Source of the DNA: a virus
Length of the DNA: 25,863 nt
Virus record (IMG/VR): IMGVR_UViG_3300032285_001212
Location: 1 to 25,863 of that record
Reading direction: 5' to 3' (one strand)
This document shows positions 20,932 to 25,863 of this stretch, piece by piece (the first letter of the stretch is position 1; every line of letters begins with the position of its first letter). A model generated the notes under the pieces. That model did not search any database and was not told the DNA's origin. It was given only the letters and a program-made list of their open reading frames with translations. Position numbers and translations under genes: made by a program.

Positions 20932-21741
20932 TTACTTCTGTGCTTGTTTTTTCCAGTAATTCACTTGCTTGATCAACTCAGCATTTTTGATTTGGTAGGA
21001 ATCACGAGAAGCAGTTAAACCTTTAACTTGTGCTTCTAAACTTTTAATCAATGCTCGTTGCTCTTCGATGATTTGGCTTGCCTTTTTCTTATCTTCTTCA
21101 GTTCCTTCCATCAACTTAACTGCAAGTTTGGCTTCCAACTCTTCATTCTTTTCAGCAATAGCTTTGAACTCAGTAGCCATCTCCTCCAACTTGTCTTCTT
21201 TTTCATCAAAAACATATTCAGGAACTGGATTATCCTCTAACTTGCGACCAATCTTGCTAGTGTCCATTTTGTATTCTGTATCGCCACGCTTGATTGTTCT
21301 AAATTCTGGATTAGATTCTGGATCAAGAGCTTTGCGTAATTTTCCAACAAACACATCGGAAACTCCACAATACTTTGCAATTTCCATGTTACTTAACTCT
21401 GACCATTCCATATCATCAAGCAAAGTCATAACGCATTTGCGTTTGTCTTCATTTGATCTACGTAATCCGTGAATTCCATTTGCACCAACAGAATAAAGAA
21501 TTGCATCTCTGCGAGTACCGTCTTTTATATCCGCTTCAATGTCCGCAAAGCCAGCTTGCTTATGGGCAAAATAGCGATGCCAGCCATCAGCTAAATGGTA
21601 TGTTGTGCCATCGTAAAACACGGTAACTGGTGGCATCTTCTCACCATTACGAATTACCTCTGTGTATTCTGCTATGACTTGGTTATTAATTTCAGCCCGT
21701 GATTGTAGGCCGCCGTCTACTTTGATTTCTGTTAATTTCAT
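20932..21741 (-). CDS. ParB-like domain protein with helix-turn-helix and coiled coil
   Basis: A 269-residue protein. Residues about 1-90 are a ParB/Srx-like domain: DGGLQSRAEIN (9-19), MPPVTVFYDGTTYHLADGWH (36-55) with GWHR in place of the usual G-E-H-R, then DIKDGTRRDAILYSVGANG. Residues 117-137 (LSNMEIAKYCGVSDVFVGKL) form a helix-turn-helix. Residues about 180-265 are a long coiled coil. Chromosomal ParB binds CTP; the altered box makes CTP binding uncertain. In phages such proteins act in regulation, partitioning-like or replication roles. GAGGA precedes the ATG. It is first in the operon with helicase, methyltransferase and Toprim genes. Confidence 0.8.
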   Translation of the reverse strand: MKLTEIKVDGGLQSRAEINNQVIAEYTEVIRNGEKMPPVTVFYDGTTYHLADGWHRYFAHKQAGFADIEADIKDGTRRDAILYSVGANGIHGLRRSNEDKRKCVMTLLDDMEWSELSNMEIAKYCGVSDVFVGKLRKALDPESNPEFRTIKRGDTEYKMDTSKIGRKLEDNPVPEYVFDEKEDKLEEMATEFKAIAEKNEELEAKLAVKLMEGTEEDKKKASQIIEEQRALIKSLEAQVKGLTASRDSYQIKNAELIKQVNYWKKQAQK

Positions 21742-22008
21742 GGATTCCTCTTTTTTAATATTTTAATTTACTACAAAAACATTACTATTGGTATTAATAC
21801 TTATGAAACTGTCATTACCCATTTGGTGGACGCACTCCGCCCTAGCAGTGCGCCTTTAACCGTTACCCTTATTGGAGCCACAGCACTCGCCAGTCGTTTG
21901 TAGAATCGGCACTAGCTTCGCCACCGATATTGCGCTATTACATCTACTTCCCCAGTAACGCTTGTATTTATCTCGCTGGTGTTTCTCCTGCCGTCCAAGA
22001 TAAACCTT
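21742..22008. other. Non-coding leader of the ParB-like gene with stable hairpins
   Basis: No acceptable gene on either strand. It is more GC-rich than its flanks and contains hairpins that pair best as minus-strand RNA: an 8-base-pair stem 21829-21836 with 21847-21854 (arms CGCACT/AGTGCG extended by a wobble), and ATCGG/CCGAT at 21905-21928 with an inner GC-GAA-GC. The last part before ATG 21741 is AT-rich and holds GAGGA. It is either the 5' leader of the ParB-like message or a second RNA. Confidence 0.45.
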
Positions 22009-22133
22009 AAAACAAAAAGGGCTTTAGGGGTAGTTCTGTGCTGAAACGGCTTAGAAAAATACCCTCACGTAACTTTCCTAAACCCACAAAACTACCTCTA
22101 AAGCCCAATAACTCCGAGTGTTTCAGTCCTCAG
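22009..22133 (-). ncRNA. Candidate small structured RNA with pseudoknot
   Basis: On the minus strand a promoter candidate (22139-22167) precedes about 125 bases without a gene, ending in a long stem followed by TTTTTGTTTT. The stem pairs 22090-22106 (AACTACCTCTAAAGCCC) with 22019-22035 (GGGCTTTAGGGGTAGTT) over 17 positions with one mismatch, continued by CACA/TGTG. CTGAG/CTCGG form a 5' hairpin whose loop holds CTGAAAC (complement of 22120-22126), able to pair with GTTTCAG (complement of 22041-22047) inside the long hairpin. This kissing or pseudoknot arrangement is unlikely by chance. I do not recognise a known family. The opposite strand could also fold, but lacks a comparable promoter and terminator. 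Confidence 0.5.
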
Positions 22134-22138
22134 TTAAA

Positions 22139-22167
22139 ACTATACACTATAAATTTTTTTTGTGCAA
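22139..22167 (-). promoter_or_regulatory. Promoter candidate of the small RNA and ParB-like gene
   Basis: Read on minus, TTGCAC (22167-22162) and TATAGT (22144-22139) are 17 bases apart, with an A8 run in the spacer. The -10 box differs from consensus by one base; the -35 box matches at three of six. It overlaps the T-run of the upstream terminator. Confidence 0.45.
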
Positions 22168-22203
22168 ATAAAAAAATGGGTGGCTAAAAGGAGAAAGCCA
22201 CCC
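22165..22203 (-). terminator. Intrinsic terminator after the resolvase gene
   Basis: GGGTGGCT (22178-22185) and AGCCACCC (22196-22203) are perfect 8-base arms with a 10-base loop; on the minus strand they lead into ATTTTTTTATTT. It should end transcripts of the resolvase gene (stop at 22283) before the small RNA region. Confidence 0.85.
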
Positions 22204-22240
22204 GAACAGAGGAAATGCAAAGTGAAACATGATTATTATA

Positions 22241-22256
22241 CTGTATAAATGTACAG
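22241..22256. promoter_or_regulatory. SOS (LexA) box-like sequence
   Basis: CTGTATAAATGTACAG matches the CTGT-N8-ACAG consensus of LexA boxes in gamma- and many betaproteobacteria; its arms CTGTA/TACAG are perfect. A perfect TATAAT lies directly beside it on the minus strand (22240-22235). It is upstream of the terminator and of the small RNA region. Confidence 0.5.
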
Positions 22257-22259
22257 CCT

Positions 22260-22280
22260 ATCTTCAAATCGTTTGAAGAT
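22260..22280. promoter_or_regulatory. Perfect 21-base palindrome next to the resolvase stop
   Basis: ATCTTCAAA (22260-22268) and TTTGAAGAT (22272-22280) are perfect 9-base arms around TCG. It starts 4 bases from the SOS-like box and ends 2 bases before the resolvase stop codon. No T-run follows on either strand, so an operator is more likely than a terminator. Confidence 0.5.
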
Positions 22281-22282
22281 GT

Positions 22283-22612
22283 TTATTTCAATTCTATTTT
22301 TACCATTCCACCTACATCTTTTGTTTTTTCTACGGTGATTTTGGTAAAACATCTGTCATCAATGTTCAATGCCATAGCCATACCATCCAAGCCAGCCTTC
22401 ATGCTAGCAAGCAAGTTGTCTAAATCATAATGTCTTTTGCTAGGCGGAATAAAAGTAAGGTGCATCTCTGAATACTCCTTCTCTGGAAGGTTTTGTTCCT
22501 TCGTCAAATAAAAACAAACTTCCTTGTATTCTTTTACTGCCTTGGCTTTTGTAGCCCAATGGGATTTAACATTTGGCTTCAACGGAGATGGCGGCCATGG
22601 GAAAGTTAACAT
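22283..22612 (-). CDS. rusA: RusA-like Holliday junction resolvase
   Basis: A 109-residue endonuclease of the RusA family, the usual size. It starts MLTFPWPPSPLKPNVKSHWA with the proline-rich PWPPSP of the family, followed by FIPPSKRHYDLDNLLASMKA (54-73) carrying Asp63, Asp65 and Lys72, then LDGMAMALNIDDRCF (75-89) with Asp85/86. These correspond to the acidic and lysine residues that bind metal and cut in Escherichia coli RusA. It would resolve four-way junctions made by the ERF recombination system encoded divergently beside it, and trim branched DNA before packaging. Confidence 0.88.
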   Translation of the reverse strand: MLTFPWPPSPLKPNVKSHWATKAKAVKEYKEVCFYLTKEQNLPEKEYSEMHLTFIPPSKRHYDLDNLLASMKAGLDGMAMALNIDDRCFTKITVEKTKDVGGMVKIELK

Positions 22613-22634
22613 TAGGGTTTTCCTTATTTAAAAA

Positions 22635-22668
22635 ATATTTGCAATACTTGATACACAATTTATATAAT
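22635..22668 (+). promoter_or_regulatory. Promoter candidate of the recombination operon
   Basis: TTGCAA (22639-22644) and an exact TATAAT (22663-22668) are 18 bases apart in the AT-rich gap between the divergent resolvase and nuclease genes. An inverted repeat ACAAT/ATTGT (22655-22659 and 22671-22675) surrounds the -10 box. The words ATATTTGCAATA and CAATACTTGA also occur at the amidoligase promoter. Confidence 0.6.
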
Positions 22669-22725
22669 CTATTGTATAGTTATAAAAAACAGCAGTCAAA
22701 ATAAATCAACTCAACAGAGGAAAAC

Positions 22726-23598
22726 ATGATAATTACCAATAAACACGGGCTTCCCCAGGCATTTGTCAATGCTGTCGAATACCCAACATATACCAAGGGC
22801 GCTGCTCATATGTCGGTTACTGAACTACTCAATAGCCCACAAATTGTGCAACTTAAAGCTAAATATTTTAAACAAATTGAGGTTGATGCATCTGAAATGA
22901 CGTGGGCGGTTTTTGGGACTGCGGTTCATCATATTCTAGAGCAAAACAAAGGTGCTGGCGATATCGTAGAACAAAGGCTTCATGCTGACATTGATGGCTG
23001 GCATATATCAGGCGCCATTGACCAACAAGTTGTCACTAAAGATGGCATTGAAATTGGGGACTATAAAACCACTAGTGTATGGGCTGTCATGAACGACAAA
23101 CCAGAGTGGGAACAACAATTAAACATTTACGCATGGTTGGTAGAAACTGTTAAAAAAACCCCTGTATCAAAATTAAAAATCATGGCACTACTGAAAGATT
23201 GGAGTCCTAGAGAAGCTGAGACAAGGCAGAACTACCCACCAATTGATTTTGTTACCATCGATATCCCATTGTGGGACTACGACAAGCGTGAAGCCTTTAT
23301 TCGGGAACGCATACACCTTCATAGTGAAGGGTTATTTGCTACCGATACAAATGCTCCATTACCAGAATGCACTCCAGCAGAATGTTGGGAAAAGCCTACT
23401 ACTTATGCCATCAAAAAAGAAGGTGGAGTTCGGGCTAAATCTGTGCATCAAACCCTTAATGATGCTGAAATAGCTTTGCAGGAAGCTGGCAAAAATTACA
23501 TCCTTGAAGTTCGTGAAGGTGAAAGAACTCGTTGTGCCAAATACTGCCAAGTTGCTCCTTGGTGTCAACAATATAAGACTTACTTGGAGAAAAAATGA
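22726..23598 (+). CDS. PD-(D/E)XK exonuclease-like protein with C-terminal cysteine cluster
   Basis: A 290-residue nuclease of the RecB/Cas4-like clan. GTAVHHILEQ (64-73) carries His68; HISGAIDQQV (93-102) Asp99; EIGDYKTT (109-116) the Asp112-x-Lys114 pair; and QQLNIYAWLVE the Q-motif. Near the end, ERTRCAKYCQVAPWCQQYK has C-x3-C-x5-C, and an upstream Cys in PECTPAECWEKPTTYA may complete an iron-sulfur site as in AddB- or Cas4-type nucleases. In phages it pairs with an annealing protein, here ERF three kilobases downstream, to resect DNA ends. ATG at 22726 follows AACAGAGGAAA. Confidence 0.87.
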   Translation: MIITNKHGLPQAFVNAVEYPTYTKGAAHMSVTELLNSPQIVQLKAKYFKQIEVDASEMTWAVFGTAVHHILEQNKGAGDIVEQRLHADIDGWHISGAIDQQVVTKDGIEIGDYKTTSVWAVMNDKPEWEQQLNIYAWLVETVKKTPVSKLKIMALLKDWSPREAETRQNYPPIDFVTIDIPLWDYDKREAFIRERIHLHSEGLFATDTNAPLPECTPAECWEKPTTYAIKKEGGVRAKSVHQTLNDAEIALQEAGKNYILEVREGERTRCAKYCQVAPWCQQYKTYLEKK

Positions 23599-23888
23599 AC
23601 GCAACTGAACTGGTTGACAAGTTAGACAAATATAACAAAGACGGTATGCCTGTGTTGGTCATAAGCCAAGCAGTTGATATGTTACGCCAGCAACAAGCTC
23701 AAATAGAAACAATGAAAAACCCTATTATGCAAGCAATAGCACAGGCTTTTGACCCAGCAAAGACGCTAACAGATAAAGAAATAAAAAATATATGGTGTGA
23801 AGTTTATAACTTTAAGGACTATGACTGTCTAACAGAACTTGACTACAAATTTTGCAGAGAAATCATTAAAAAGGCACAAGAGAAATGA
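23595..23888 (+). CDS. Small protein with coiled-coil start and LTDKEI module
   Basis: A 97-residue protein starting MNATELVDKLDKYNKDGMPV. The N-terminal part is a predicted helix with LVISQAVDMLRQQQAQIETM; the C-terminal part (LTDKEIKNIWCEVYNF to EIIKKAQEK) is the same module as in the 72-residue protein at 17699-17917. Overlaps the nuclease gene by ATGA and the next gene by 4 bases. Function unknown. Confidence 0.65.
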   Translation: MNATELVDKLDKYNKDGMPVLVISQAVDMLRQQQAQIETMKNPIMQAIAQAFDPAKTLTDKEIKNIWCEVYNFKDYDCLTELDYKFCREIIKKAQEK

Positions 23889-24235
23889 AACCAATCAGAA
23901 TTGAAAGATCATTTAATGGTCCCATGGCATCTGTTAATTATTGTTTTCCAATTAATGCTAGAAAAGATGCCAAAAACAAATGGCTTGACAATAGAATTCT
24001 TTATCTTGGAAACATTAGCGGATATAAACGCATCTTAACCCATGTGTATTTGAAAACAATGCAAGGCAAAAAGTTTTTTTTAATGGATGCCATAACTGGT
24101 ACTTTGTATAGACGGAATGATGGAAGATGCCTTACATCTGACAATCTTTGTTTGATTAGTTTTACAAAAGAACATGGTTTAAATAAGAGGCTTTTAAATA
24201 TGAAAGTAGTTGACTACGTGGGGAATTTAGAATGA
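23885..24235 (+). CDS. Basic protein of unknown function
   Basis: A 116-residue basic protein starting MKPIRIERSFNGPMASVNYC. It has a Lys- and Arg-rich profile, predicted beta content in the middle (ILYLGNISGYKRILTHVYLK) and a short C-terminal YVGNLE. Start and end overlap the flanking genes by 4 bases. A base- and codon-use shift toward A and T is apparent compared with the nuclease. I do not recognise a domain. Confidence 0.6.
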   Translation: MKPIRIERSFNGPMASVNYCFPINARKDAKNKWLDNRILYLGNISGYKRILTHVYLKTMQGKKFFLMDAITGTLYRRNDGRCLTSDNLCLISFTKEHGLNKRLLNMKVVDYVGNLE

Positions 24236-24435
24236 ATTATATGGACACAATTCTCAAGGCAATTGAGAAAGGTAGCATTCAAACTGGCGGTCTTTTATTT
24301 CCAGAGGTGGCTCACGACTCTTGGTGTGCTATGCACAAGGACGAGCCATGCAATTGCGATCCAGAAGTATCGGTAGAAACGGAGGAGGGGCTGATCATTC
24401 TGAATAAAGATGGAAGTATTAAAACAAAGATTTAA
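24232..24435 (+). CDS. Small protein with a His-Cys motif
   Basis: A 67-residue protein. EVAHDSWCAMHKDEPCNCDP (25-44) carries two His and three Cys, and matches a pattern seen in small phage proteins (H-D-x-W-C, then C-N-C-D-P-E); it could bind zinc. ATG at 24232 overlaps the previous stop (ATGA); an alternative ATG is three codons on. Function unknown. Confidence 0.65.
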   Translation: MNYMDTILKAIEKGSIQTGGLLFPEVAHDSWCAMHKDEPCNCDPEVSVETEEGLIILNKDGSIKTKI

Positions 24436-24444
24436 GGGGTATTT

Positions 24445-24696
24445 ATGGCAACAAGGAGAAAAAAATTGGTAAAACCAATATCAGCAGGAAACATTCCATT
24501 TGACAATGGCAAAGTCAAAATGGGTATTTATTATCAAAAGCCAAAGTATGTGGAATACGATAGGGATATGTTGAATTTACAGACTTACCTTATTGGTGAT
24601 CCAGTTAAATTAAAGAGGAATTATTACATTACTAGAGCATTTGAATTACTAGGAGTATTTATTTTGTTAATTATTTTATTAAAGGGAAATCCATGA
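24445..24696 (+). CDS. Small protein with C-terminal membrane helix
   Basis: An 83-residue protein with a basic N-terminus (MATRRKKLVKPISAGNIPFD), a middle segment GKVKMGIYYQKPKYVEYDRD conserved in a phage family, and a C-terminal helix AFELLGVFILLIILLKGNP that should anchor it in the inner membrane with the N-terminus in the cytoplasm. AAGGGG precedes the start. It overlaps the next gene by 4 bases. Function unknown. Confidence 0.65.
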   Translation: MATRRKKLVKPISAGNIPFDNGKVKMGIYYQKPKYVEYDRDMLNLQTYLIGDPVKLKRNYYITRAFELLGVFILLIILLKGNP

Positions 24697-24860
24697 AAAC
24701 AAGACAAGAATTAATTTTAGATTTTATGTTGGCATTGTCAGCCAATGGAGGTGTGTATAAAGATTGGGAAAAAAATATAGAAACTTTTGGAGACTTTTCA
24801 GAAAATATACAAATGTTGGCAGAAGAGTTAGCGGATAACTATTTAAAGGAACAAGCATGA
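24693..24860 (+). CDS. 55-residue protein directly upstream of ERF
   Basis: ATG at 24693 overlaps the previous stop (ATGA) and its own TGA overlaps the ERF start (ATGA). It begins MKTRQELILDFMLALSANGG and ends LAEELADNYLKEQA; helical, acidic. GGG upstream could serve as ribosome binding site. A short frame of this type before ERF-like genes is common in phages. Possible accessory factor, function unproven. Confidence 0.6.
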   Translation: MKTRQELILDFMLALSANGGVYKDWEKNIETFGDFSENIQMLAEELADNYLKEQA

Positions 24861-25534
24861 ACGTATATAAAAAGCTACAAGAAGCACGAGTGATGCTTCA
24901 TAACACTCAACTTAACAAGTCGGGAAAAAACAAGTTTGCCAATTTTAATTACTTTGAGTTGGGGGACTTTATCCCACAAGTAACCGATATCTTTAATAAG
25001 GTCGGTCTTTGCGGAGTTGTATCATTTACGGCTGATACCGCCTATTTGACAGTCCATGAAGTTGAGGGAGATGGGTTCATTACCTTTACATCCCCATTGG
25101 TCTATGCCAGCGTAGAAAAGACTCAGCCCATTCAAAATCTTGGTTCCACACACACCTACTTGCGGCGCTACCTCTGGCTGATGTGTATGGAGATTACAGA
25201 AAATGACGTGGTTGACTCTGTTGAGCCTAAAGCACCAGTTAAATATGAGCCACCTAAGCCTGCTCCCATTAAGGTAGAACCCAAAAAACCAGCCCCAACG
25301 ACTGGCCCATGGAGTTTATCTGTTGCCGACACAGAAGACGTGGCTGCATGGATGGAGTCTTTGAAGGCAGGGGTAGATGTTTTATTGCAAGTAGCAACGC
25401 ATCCTGATGATGTAGCCAACATTTTCAAGACAAACCGAGTGATCTTTGACAAAGCCAAAGAAATGGACGAAAAAGGATACGCTCAAATTATGGCAAGTTT
25501 TTCAGCAACCAAAAAATCTTTAACTAAGGCATAA
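24857..25534 (+). CDS. erf: ERF-family single-strand annealing protein
   Basis: A 225-residue protein. KLQEARVMLHNTQLNKSGKN (6-25), FNYFELGDFIPQVTDIF (30-46), GVVSFTADTAYLTVHEVEG, IQNLGSTHTYLRRYLWLMCM (92-111) and EITEND form the ERF core, with the typical G-x-x-x-T-Y-x-R-R-Y. Residues 123-150 are a Pro-Lys linker and 151-225 an acidic helical C-terminal domain. It binds single-stranded DNA and anneals complementary strands in recombination-dependent replication, with the nuclease gene upstream in the same operon and RusA divergently placed. ATGA overlap with the previous gene. Confidence 0.9.
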   Translation: MNVYKKLQEARVMLHNTQLNKSGKNKFANFNYFELGDFIPQVTDIFNKVGLCGVVSFTADTAYLTVHEVEGDGFITFTSPLVYASVEKTQPIQNLGSTHTYLRRYLWLMCMEITENDVVDSVEPKAPVKYEPPKPAPIKVEPKKPAPTTGPWSLSVADTEDVAAWMESLKAGVDVLLQVATHPDDVANIFKTNRVIFDKAKEMDEKGYAQIMASFSATKKSLTKA

Positions 25535-25536
25535 AA

Positions 25537-25812
25537 ATGGAATATTTAAATACTGGTGGTTTATTTGTATCAACTATTCGTAAGACTGAAAAGTCTCCTG
25601 ATTACTTTGGACAGATCAAAGTGGATCGTAGCTATCTTAAATTCCTCATGGAAAGCACCGATGCTGATGGCATTGAAATTAAATTGGGTGGCTGGAAAAA
25701 AGAATCTAAAACTGGCAACCGTTTTATTTCTTTATCCGTGGATACTTATGTTAAGCCTGATCAAGCTAAACCACAACCAACCGAAGCTCCAAAGGATGAG
25801 TGGGAAATCTAA
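25537..25812 (+). CDS. Small protein of the recombination operon, unknown function
   Basis: A 91-residue protein starting MEYLNTGGLFVSTIRKTEKS. The pattern G-G-L-F, K-S-P-D-Y-F-G-Q-I, I-E-I-K-L-G-G-W-K-K and N-R-F-I-S-L-S-V recurs in small phage proteins beside annealing proteins; the predicted beta barrel-like content and acidic end (PKDEWEI) recall single-strand binding proteins, but no OB-fold signature is certain. ATG starts two bases after the ERF stop. Confidence 0.65.
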   Translation: MEYLNTGGLFVSTIRKTEKSPDYFGQIKVDRSYLKFLMESTDADGIEIKLGGWKKESKTGNRFISLSVDTYVKPDQAKPQPTEAPKDEWEI

Positions 25813-25863
25813 TGGAAACTAGTCAATTTGAAGCTAGAAAAATAGCCTTAAAGCAGACTAAAG
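25812..25863 (+). CDS. N-terminal fragment of a small phage protein
   Basis: ATG at 25812 overlaps the previous stop as TAATG and the frame runs off the right edge. The 17 visible residues, METSQFEARKIALKQTK, match the opening of a phage protein family (pattern F-E-A-R-K-I-A-L-K-Q) often found next to recombination genes. Function unknown. It confirms that the operon continues past the window. Confidence 0.55.
   Translation, partial: METSQFEARKIALKQTK

Noticed and set aside
21781-21903. Open plus frame reading like a protein (THLVDALRPSSAPLTVTLIG) in the gene-free island
   Set aside because: No start codon in frame, ends quickly, and the region forms stable hairpins instead.

Overview
The window is a fragment of a tailed double-stranded DNA phage (Caudoviricetes). 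It carries both terminase subunits, a portal protein, a scaffold, a major capsid protein and decoration-type proteins, and a full phage replication and recombination toolkit. Both ends cut through open genes, so it is an internal piece of a larger genome. Base composition is moderately AT-rich. Ribosome binding sites are of the AGGAG type. One sequence matches the CTGT-N8-ACAG SOS box of gamma- and betaproteobacteria, so I infer a proteobacterial host, with modest confidence. No integrase, tRNA gene, CRISPR array or insertion sequence was seen.

Layout. (1) About 1-10172, minus strand: packaging and head module, read from right to left as small terminase, three tiny genes (one-TM protein, short helical protein, LexA-type winged helix), large terminase, portal, short coiled-coil protein, GroES-like co-chaperonin, scaffold, conserved unknown, decoration-type protein, major capsid protein with a strong terminator, then a separately transcribed pair of beta-rich structural proteins and the first codons of another gene. 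(2) 10173-10588: leader of the terminase operon, with a cluster of repeated GATCT sites, bounded by a terminator. (3) 10589-13171, minus strand: a three-gene operon of a glutamine-synthetase-fold amidoligase carrying a putative zinc ribbon, a class II glutamine amidotransferase, and an 89-residue partner. (4) 13172-13564: divergent control region with an operator-like palindrome and six iteron-like repeats. (5) 13565-16865, plus strand: eleven tightly packed small genes, mostly conserved phage families of unknown function. (6) 16860-21741, minus strand: ParB-like protein, SF2 helicase, a 57-residue protein, C5 cytosine methyltransferase, a 72-residue protein and a Toprim protein. (7) 21742-22282: a non-coding stretch with a likely small structured RNA, a terminator, an SOS box and a perfect palindrome. 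(8) RusA resolvase (minus), then from 22726 a plus-strand recombination operon with a PD-(D/E)XK nuclease, small proteins and an ERF annealing protein.

How the parts fit. ERF, the nuclease, RusA, the helicase and the Toprim protein form a recombination-dependent replication set. The orphan C5 methyltransferase probably protects the DNA. The co-chaperonin between portal and scaffold suggests that head proteins need a modified host GroEL cycle. The most unusual unit is the amidoligase/glutaminase operon, which should form amide bonds using ammonia from glutamine; its substrate is unknown. Its promoter shares exact words with the recombination operon promoter, which hints at joint control.
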